Shown: positions 31,612 to 36,649 of the stretch, piece after piece
Numbering within the stretch: position 1 is the first letter of the stretch
Layout of the letters: each line of letters opens with the position of its first letter
NCBI RefSeq assembly: GCF_000312425.1
Contig: NZ_HE997181.1
Coordinates: forward strand, 2,534,140 to 2,570,788
Reading direction: 5' to 3'
Source: Reyranella massiliensis 521
GTDB taxonomy: Bacteria; Pseudomonadota; Alphaproteobacteria; Reyranellales; Reyranellaceae
DNA: 36,649 bases
The notes under the pieces: generated by a model
Seen by the model: only the letters and a program-made list of their open reading frames with translations
Databases searched by the model: none
Told to the model about the DNA's origin: nothing
Translations under genes and position numbers: made by a program

Positions 31612-33519
31612 TCACCCCTTCGCTGCGAACCCCGCACCCTTCAATCCGTCCTTGATTTCGTCGAGGACTGCGGGGTCTTCGATGGTTGCCGGAAGCGTCC
31701 ACGGCAAACTGTCTGCCATCTTCTGCATCGTGCCGCGCAGGATCTTGCCGGAGCGGGTCTTGGGGAGTCGCTGCACGACCAGCGCGCTCTTGAAGAAGGC
31801 GACGGGGCCGATGCGGTCGCGCACCATCTGGACGACCTCGCCCTTGATCTCCTCGTGCGGGCGGTTGACGCCGGCCTTCAGCACCAGGAAGCCCAGCGGC
31901 ACCTGCCCCTTCAGCTCGTCGGCCACGCCGATCACCGCGCATTCGGCGACGTCGGTGTGGGCGCCCAGCACCTCCTCGATCTGGCCGGTCGAGAGGCGAT
32001 GGCCCGCGACGTTGATCACGTCGTCGACGCGCGTCATCACCGAGACATAGCCATCGGCGTCGATGAAGCCTGCATCGCCGGTTTTGTAGTAGCCGGGGAA
32101 CTCCGCCATGTAGCTCTGCCTGTAGCGCTCGTCGGCGTTCCAGAGCGTCGGGAAGGTGCCCGGCGGCAGCGGCAGCTTGCCCGCCAGCGCGCCGACTTCG
32201 CCCGCCTTCATCGGCTTGCCGTTCTCGTCCAGCACGTCGAGCTGCCAGCCCGGCGCCGGCATCGAGCACGAGCCCAGCTTCACCGGCATCGCCTCCACGC
32301 CCACGAAGTTGCCGCAGATCGCCCAGCCCGTTTCGGTCTGCCACCAGTGGTCGATCACCGGCACGCCCAGCATCTTCTGCGCCCACTCGACGGTCGGCGG
32401 ATCGCCGCGCTCGCCCGCGAGGAACAGCGTGCGGAACTTCGAGAGGTCGTATTGCTTCAGCAGCTTGCCGTCGGGGTCCTCGCGCTTGATGGCGCGGAAC
32501 GCCGTCGGCGCGGTGAACAGCGCCATCGCCTTGTGCTCGGAGATCACGCGCCAGAAGGCGCCGGCATCGGGCGTGCCCACCGGCTTGCCCTCGTAGAGGA
32601 TCGTCGTCGCGCCGTGGATCAGCGGGCCGTAGACGATGTAGCTGTGGCCGACCACCCAGCCGATGTCCGAGGCGCACCAGTAGACCTCGCCGGGCTGCAC
32701 GCCGTAGAGGTTCTTCATCGACCAGGACAGCGCCACGCAGTAGCCGCCGGTGTCGCGCACCACGCCCTTGGGCTGGCCGGTCGTGCCCGACGTATAGAGA
32801 ATGTAGAGCGGATCGGTCGCCTTAACGGCCACGCAGCCGTGCGGCTTGGCGGCGGCCAGCGCCTCGTTCCAGTCGAGATCGCGGCCCTTCACCATCGTCG
32901 CCTCGGCCTGCGGCCGCTGCAGCAGGATCACCCGCGGCACCTTGTGCGCGGCCTGCTCGATCGCCTCGTCGACCATCGGCTTGTAGTGCACGATGCGGTT
33001 GGGCTCGATACCGCACGAGGCCGTCAGGATCAGCCTGGGCGCGCAATCGTCGATGCGGCTCGCCAGCTCCTTGGCGGCGAAACCGCCGAACACGACGGAA
33101 TGCACCGCCCCCAGCCGCGCGCAGGCCAGCATCGCCATCACCGCCTCGGGGATCATCGGCATGTAGAGGATGACGCGGTCGCCCTTGCCCACGCCTTGCG
33201 CGGCGATCATGCCCGCGATCCCCGCCACCCGGTCGCGCATCTCGCGATAGGTGAAGTGCGTTTTCGTGCCGGTGAGCGGCGAGTCGTAGATCAGCGCCGT
33301 CTGGTCTGCGCGCCCACCCTCCACGTGACGGTCCAGCGCATTATGGCAGGCGTTCAGCTCGCCGCCTTCGAACCAGCGGTAGAAGGGCGGATTGGCGCCG
33401 TCGAGCACCTTGTCCCAGCGCCGCGACCAGTCGATCGTCGCCGCCTGCTCGGCCCAGAAACCTTCGGGATCGCTCAGCGAGCGCGCATGCACCGCACGAT
33501 ACTTGTCCCCGACCGCCAT
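31612..33519 (-). CDS. prpE: Propionyl-CoA / acetyl-CoA synthetase (PrpE-like)
   Basis: 635 residues, an AMP-forming acyl-CoA synthetase. The P-loop LYTSGTTGQPKG is at 241-252 and the catalytic Lys is K592 in RSGKILRGTM near the C-terminus. TASCGIEPNRIVHYKPMVDEAIE is typical of the PrpE/ACSS3-type subgroup rather than AcsA. The C-terminal Lys is a potential acetylation site, as in the wider family. It activates propionate and possibly acetate or other short acids. ATG 33519 has GGGAGG upstream. It shares orientation with the GIY-YIG and PaaH-like genes but is separated by REP copy G, so co-transcription is uncertain. Confidence 0.92.
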   Translation of the reverse strand: MAVGDKYRAVHARSLSDPEGFWAEQAATIDWSRRWDKVLDGANPPFYRWFEGGELNACHNALDRHVEGGRADQTALIYDSPLTGTKTHFTYREMRDRVAGIAGMIAAQGVGKGDRVILYMPMIPEAVMAMLACARLGAVHSVVFGGFAAKELASRIDDCAPRLILTASCGIEPNRIVHYKPMVDEAIEQAAHKVPRVILLQRPQAEATMVKGRDLDWNEALAAAKPHGCVAVKATDPLYILYTSGTTGQPKGVVRDTGGYCVALSWSMKNLYGVQPGEVYWCASDIGWVVGHSYIVYGPLIHGATTILYEGKPVGTPDAGAFWRVISEHKAMALFTAPTAFRAIKREDPDGKLLKQYDLSKFRTLFLAGERGDPPTVEWAQKMLGVPVIDHWWQTETGWAICGNFVGVEAMPVKLGSCSMPAPGWQLDVLDENGKPMKAGEVGALAGKLPLPPGTFPTLWNADERYRQSYMAEFPGYYKTGDAGFIDADGYVSVMTRVDDVINVAGHRLSTGQIEEVLGAHTDVAECAVIGVADELKGQVPLGFLVLKAGVNRPHEEIKGEVVQMVRDRIGPVAFFKSALVVQRLPKTRSGKILRGTMQKMADSLPWTLPATIEDPAVLDEIKDGLKGAGFAAKG

Positions 33520-33646
33520 GGTGTTTTCCTCCCCTGCCGGAAGCAGGTTTTCATTCCGTGTCGAGGCAGGCTTAACCCCGGCCATGGACCGCTGCAATCC
33601 GGATGTGGAACTATGCCGCTGCAAGGCGAGGCCGGGGGGAGATCCG

Positions 33647-34186
33647 ATGCGTCGACGTTTCGTGGGGTGGTGCGTGGGCAGGCTTGGCATGGCAGCAGCG
33701 CTGCTGTTTGGCAGCGTGGGAGCCGGCGCACAGACCTGGACAGAGTATCGCCCCGCGGGCGGCGGCTTCCGGGTCGAGATGCCGGGGACGCCGCAGATCG
33801 AGACCTCCAAAATCGAAATCGACGGCGGGCGTGTCGCCACGCAGAGGCGAGCATCCGTTCGCCTGCCCAAGACCGACTACACTGTCGCATACATGGACTA
33901 CCCACCGGACATCGGCCACCGCATGCCGCCGGAAAGGCTGCTCGAACGTGTGCGCGACAACATTGCCCGCCACGGCGAGCTGCGGAGCGATGCCGCCCTC
34001 ACCATCGGCGGCGCGCCTGCCCGCGAATTCGTCGTTGCCACGGGGGACAACGTCACGATCGTCATGCGCACGGTCTGGTTCACGAACCGTCTTTTCCAGA
34101 TTACGGTTATGGGCTCCGGTTCGGGTGTCGGCGCCACGCCCGCTTCCCGTCGCTTCCTCGATTCCTTCGCGCTCGTGAAGCCATGA
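33647..34186 (+). CDS. Secreted protein of unknown function (tandem paralogue 1)
   Basis: 179 residues with a signal peptide (GMAAALLFGSVGAGA, cleavage near residue 28). The mature part begins TWTEYRPAGGGFRVEMPGTP and has a VAYMDYPPD core, then VGATPASRRFLDSFALVKP at the C-terminus. It shares about the whole layout with the next gene. No Cys is left in the mature part. Family not recognised. ATG 33647 has GGGGGAGA upstream. Its TGA overlaps the next ATG (ATGA), indicating translational coupling. Confidence 0.83.
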   Translation: MRRRFVGWCVGRLGMAAALLFGSVGAGAQTWTEYRPAGGGFRVEMPGTPQIETSKIEIDGGRVATQRRASVRLPKTDYTVAYMDYPPDIGHRMPPERLLERVRDNIARHGELRSDAALTIGGAPAREFVVATGDNVTIVMRTVWFTNRLFQITVMGSGSGVGATPASRRFLDSFALVKP

Positions 34187-34716
34187 TCCGACTCGTTGCG
34201 ATGCTCTTCTCGACAGCAATGTTGCTGCTCGCCGGCGCGGCCGCCGTCGCGCAGACCTACAACCCGACGCGCTGGATCGAATACAAGCCCAACGGCGGCC
34301 GCTATCGCGTCGAGATGCCCGCAATCCCGAAAGCCACGACCGTGCCCGTGCCGACCGGCGCCGGCACCAGCGTGCCCATGACGGAGGCCACTGCCGTGGT
34401 CGACCGCGTGGTCTACGTCGCCTCCTATGTCGACTATCCCGCCAGCGTGACCAAGAACGCCGCGGCCGACGTGATCCTGACGCAGGTCCGCAACGGCTCC
34501 GCCGCCGGCAACACCTGGCGCGACGAGAAGAAGCTCCAGCTCGGCCGCTCGGAAGGCCGCGAGTACACGGTCGTGCAGGCCGGCGGCAACGTCTCCATCA
34601 CCCGCATCTACTGGGTCCGCGGCCGCCTCTACCAGCTCGTCGTCGAAGGCAAACCCGGCGTCGAACAGGCAGCCGACACGAGGCGGTTCCTGGAGTCGTT
34701 CAACCTGGTGCAGTGA
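34183..34716 (+). CDS. Secreted protein of unknown function (tandem paralogue 2)
   Basis: 177 residues. The signal peptide MIRLVAMLFSTAMLLLAGAA ends near AVA-Q at 23. The mature part parallels its neighbour: WIEYKPNGGRYRVEMPAIP, VVYVASYVDYPASV, then ADTRRFLESFNLVQ. The shared W-x-EY-x-P-x-GG-x-[FY]RVEMP signature and C-terminal RRFL[DE]SF show duplication. It starts within the previous stop (ATGA). Possibly both form a heteromeric periplasmic pair; function unknown. Confidence 0.83.
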   Translation: MIRLVAMLFSTAMLLLAGAAAVAQTYNPTRWIEYKPNGGRYRVEMPAIPKATTVPVPTGAGTSVPMTEATAVVDRVVYVASYVDYPASVTKNAAADVILTQVRNGSAAGNTWRDEKKLQLGRSEGREYTVVQAGGNVSITRIYWVRGRLYQLVVEGKPGVEQAADTRRFLESFNLVQ

Positions 34717-34796
34717 GTGGTCGAGCGTGCAATCGATTGCACCGACAAGGTAGTAGACGGCGAACGAACCGATGATCGGCCGCCGTCAACGGCGGT

Positions 34797-35282
34797 TCAC
34801 CCCCACTTGCACAGCTTTGCCAAGGGTTCGAATGCCTCTTTGGCTCCGGCAATCGGGAATGTCAGCCTGGATGGTGCCAAATGCCGAGGATGGATGACCA
34901 TGCGAAGCAGCGCCTTGTCGTAGAGCGATTTCAGGAACGGAATACCGGCCCCACGCCATAGGCCTATGCAGCCGTCTCCCTTGCACACACCCCAAGTGGC
35001 CTTTTGCACAGGGCCGCCATTCAAGGTGTACTCCATCGTCACGTTGTCTCCGCCGACATAGAACGGTTTGCTTGCGATGATGATGCGGGTCTCGTTCTCG
35101 GCGCAAAAGACGTTGAGTTCCGCTTTCCGCTTGCCGTACTGACCGTCGATCTCTCCGCTCGCGGTCACCCCGACACCGGTATTCCCTCGCAGATGGTCGC
35201 TAACATTGAATGGAGACCATTGCGCCGCTGCATTCGACGACAAACCTACGGCCAGCAACAGCGCCGCTACCAGAACCCGCAT
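34797..35282 (-). CDS. TagO/VasI-like periplasmic protein
   Basis: 161 residues with a signal peptide (cleavage near AAA-Q at 20). The mature sequence has the TagO/VasI pattern: LNVFCAENET, VTMEYTLNGGPVQKATW, then GIPFLKSLYDKALL and a terminal EAFEPLAKLCKW. Four Cys (60, 100, 105, 158) could form two disulphides. The domain was named for T6SS-linked proteins but also occurs elsewhere; no T6SS genes are visible here. ATG 35282. It is divergent from the Bug receptor. Confidence 0.72.
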   Translation of the reverse strand: MRVLVAALLLAVGLSSNAAAQWSPFNVSDHLRGNTGVGVTASGEIDGQYGKRKAELNVFCAENETRIIIASKPFYVGGDNVTMEYTLNGGPVQKATWGVCKGDGCIGLWRGAGIPFLKSLYDKALLRMVIHPRHLAPSRLTFPIAGAKEAFEPLAKLCKWG

Positions 35283-35565
35283 ACGCTCCCCCTGTTTTCA
35301 TTCACTCAGGCGATCACGCATCGGGACAGCATTTGTCCCTTGTCACGCGACCACCTCGCACTTTGGTTGAATGATAACATGGCCGGCAACCATCGAAATG
35401 GCAAAGTCACTTGTCGTCCAAGACAACAGGCGAAGGCGGCGACTTGCGAGGATGTCGCTTCGCCGAGGCCGGACATGCGGCATTGAGGGTGGACGGCGCG
35501 TGGCCCATCGACGTTCAATCCTCGCACGACCGGGGCATACCTCGGCGTTGAGAAGGAGGAAACGC

Positions 35566-36543
35566 ATGACCATCGGCCGCCGTACCGCGACGCTCGCTGC
35601 CCTCGGCTCGCTCGCCGCCCTCGCCGCGCCAGCCGCCCGTGCACAGCAGGCGTGGCCCGCCAAGCCGATCCGTCTCATCGTGCCCTATGGGCCGGGCGGC
35701 TCGGCGGATCAGGTGGCGCGGCTCTATGCCGAGAAGATGAGCGGCGTCCTCGGCCAGCAGATCATCGTCGAGGACAAGCCCGGCGCGTCGGGCGGCGTCG
35801 GCGCGCAGATGGTGGCGACCAGCCCGCCCGACGGCTACACGCTGCTGCTCGCACCGACAGCCGTGCTGGCGATCACGCCCTTCGCACGCAAGGTGCCGTA
35901 CAATCCCGACGATCTCGTCGCGGTGTCGCGGCTCTCCACGCCGATCCTCGTCGTCACGCTCACCAACGCGCTCGGCGTCAAGACATGGGCCGAGTTCGTG
36001 GCGCTCGCCAAACAGAATCCCGGCAAGTTCTGGTTCGGCTCCTCGGGCCTCGGCACGATCACGCATCTCACCGGCGAGGTGCTGACGCGCGCCGCCGGCA
36101 TCCAGATGCAGCACTCGCCCTACAAGACCATCGTCGACGCCACCGGCGACGTGTTCGACGGCCGCATCCAGATGGTCTTCGATCCCTCCTTCATGCCCTA
36201 TGCCAAGGCCGGCAAGGTGCGCGCCGTGATCGTCGACGGCCCGGTACGGCTGGCCGACCTGCCCGACACGCCCACGGCCGCCGAAGCCGGGCTCGACCTC
36301 AAGGGCTTCCGCGCGCGCAGCTGGTTCGGCCTGTTCGCGCCCAAGGGCACGCCGGAGCCGGTGCTGAAGCGGCTGTCCGACGCCGCCGGCCAGACCGCCG
36401 CCCTGCCCGAGATCAGGGAGAAGCTGCTGATGGTGGCGCAGAACGTCGAGCACCAGCCCTACGACAAGTACGCCGTCCAGGTGCGGGACGACCAGGCCTA
36501 CTTCGCGAAGCTCCTGAAGGAGCTGGACATCAAGCTGGAGTGA
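35566..36543 (+). CDS. Bug family tripartite tricarboxylate transporter substrate-binding protein
   Basis: 325 residues. It opens with a twin-Arg-like signal (IGRRTATLAALGSLAALAAPAARA). WPAKPIRLIVPYGPGGSADQVARL is the Bug/TctC hallmark, then VIVEDKPGASGGVGAQMVATSPPDGYTLL and a GLFAPKGTPEPVLKRLSDA C-terminal lobe. It captures a carboxylate in the periplasm for a TTT transporter; tctA/tctB are not in the window, as is common for orphan Bug receptors. ATG 35566 has AAGGAGGA upstream. Confidence 0.95.
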   Translation: MTIGRRTATLAALGSLAALAAPAARAQQAWPAKPIRLIVPYGPGGSADQVARLYAEKMSGVLGQQIIVEDKPGASGGVGAQMVATSPPDGYTLLLAPTAVLAITPFARKVPYNPDDLVAVSRLSTPILVVTLTNALGVKTWAEFVALAKQNPGKFWFGSSGLGTITHLTGEVLTRAAGIQMQHSPYKTIVDATGDVFDGRIQMVFDPSFMPYAKAGKVRAVIVDGPVRLADLPDTPTAAEAGLDLKGFRARSWFGLFAPKGTPEPVLKRLSDAAGQTAALPEIREKLLMVAQNVEHQPYDKYAVQVRDDQAYFAKLLKELDIKLE

Positions 36544-36556
36544 GCTGGGACTCAAA

Positions 36557-36640
36557 TCCCTCCCCATTTCAAATGGGGAGGTGCCCGCGTCTTCGCGGGC
36601 GGAGGGGTCAAAGCCGCGGGAGGGGTCATGACCCCTCCGC
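36557..36640. repeat. Family-2 palindromic repeat (right window edge)
   Basis: Contains CTCCCCATTTCAAATGGGGAG-like dyad (36560-36580), a GCCCGCG/CGCGGGC hairpin (about 36583-36600) and GGGAGGGGTCATGACCCCTC near the end. It follows the Bug receptor stop and is the same family as the repeats at 36-118 and 24532-24588. Confidence 0.85.
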
Positions 36641-36649
36641 CTCGTAGGA

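Noticed and set aside
31552..34716. 1054-codon plus-strand open frame
   Set aside because: Most of it is antisense to the PrpE-like gene; only its last 177 codons (34183-34716) are a real gene, with its own signal peptide and coupled ATG.

Overview
The window reads as GC-rich (about two-thirds G+C by eye) chromosomal DNA from an alphaproteobacterium. The xseB-ispA-dxs gene order, a GTTC-N7-GTTC type LexA box, a Bug-type periplasmic binding protein and several scattered beta-oxidation genes fit Rhodospirillales, perhaps Reyranella-like. That genus-level placement is inference from style; no rRNA or other marker gene is present. I found no tRNA, rRNA, CRISPR array, prophage or transposase.

Layout, left to right. 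1-140: a palindromic intergenic repeat. 141-3726: a CoxL-type molybdenum hydroxylase large subunit (-), divergent from a zinc alcohol dehydrogenase (+). 3857-7144: an RsmC-like methyltransferase, an unusual PIN-like fusion protein and a small methyltransferase. 7225-11400: tlyA, a small YQP-rich exported protein, an SDR, a 1-Cys peroxiredoxin with a terminator, and an amidase. 11659-14815: the isoprenoid operon xseB-ispA-dxs (-). 15128-16585: an IclR regulator and a thioesterase. 16693-20860: small enzymes, including a RibD-like reductase, a 57-residue zinc ribbon, two tandem 2'-5' RNA ligase-family genes behind a LexA-like box, a GyrI-like protein and a hydratase of the FAH fold. 21027-25732: a beta-oxidation operon (acyl-CoA dehydrogenase, thiolase, FadB-like bifunctional enzyme) closed by a terminator. 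25844-28364: a TetR gene and a divergent membrane protein sharing duplicated operators, a small secreted protein, and a GNAT gene behind a structured leader. 28342-33519, all (-): a GSU2403-like nucleotidyltransferase with two long palindromes at its promoter, a PaaH-like dehydrogenase, a GIY-YIG protein flanked by a REP pair, and a propionyl/acetyl-CoA synthetase. 33647-36543: two coupled secreted paralogues, a TagO/VasI-like periplasmic protein and a Bug-type receptor.

Metabolically the window leans on acyl-CoA chemistry. A PrpE-like ligase activates short acids. Acyl-CoA dehydrogenase, the FadB-like enzyme, the PaaH-like dehydrogenase and thiolase oxidise acyl chains. FAH-type hydratase, thioesterase, amidase and molybdenum hydroxylase would feed or drain the same pools.

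Two palindromic repeat families punctuate the intergenic space. Family 1 has seven copies of about 75-87 bp, with the arm consensus GTCRTCCTGAGCGCAGCGAA. Family 2 is CCCCATTTGAATGGGG-cored and lies at both window ends and inside the beta-oxidation operon. The leads I rate highest are the GIY-YIG gene framed by two matching family-1 repeats, the LexA-like box in front of the paired 2'-5' RNA ligases, the nucleotidyltransferase with a -10 box built into its palindrome and an apparently leaderless start, the three-hairpin leader ahead of the GNAT gene, and the PIN-linker-unknown fusion protein.
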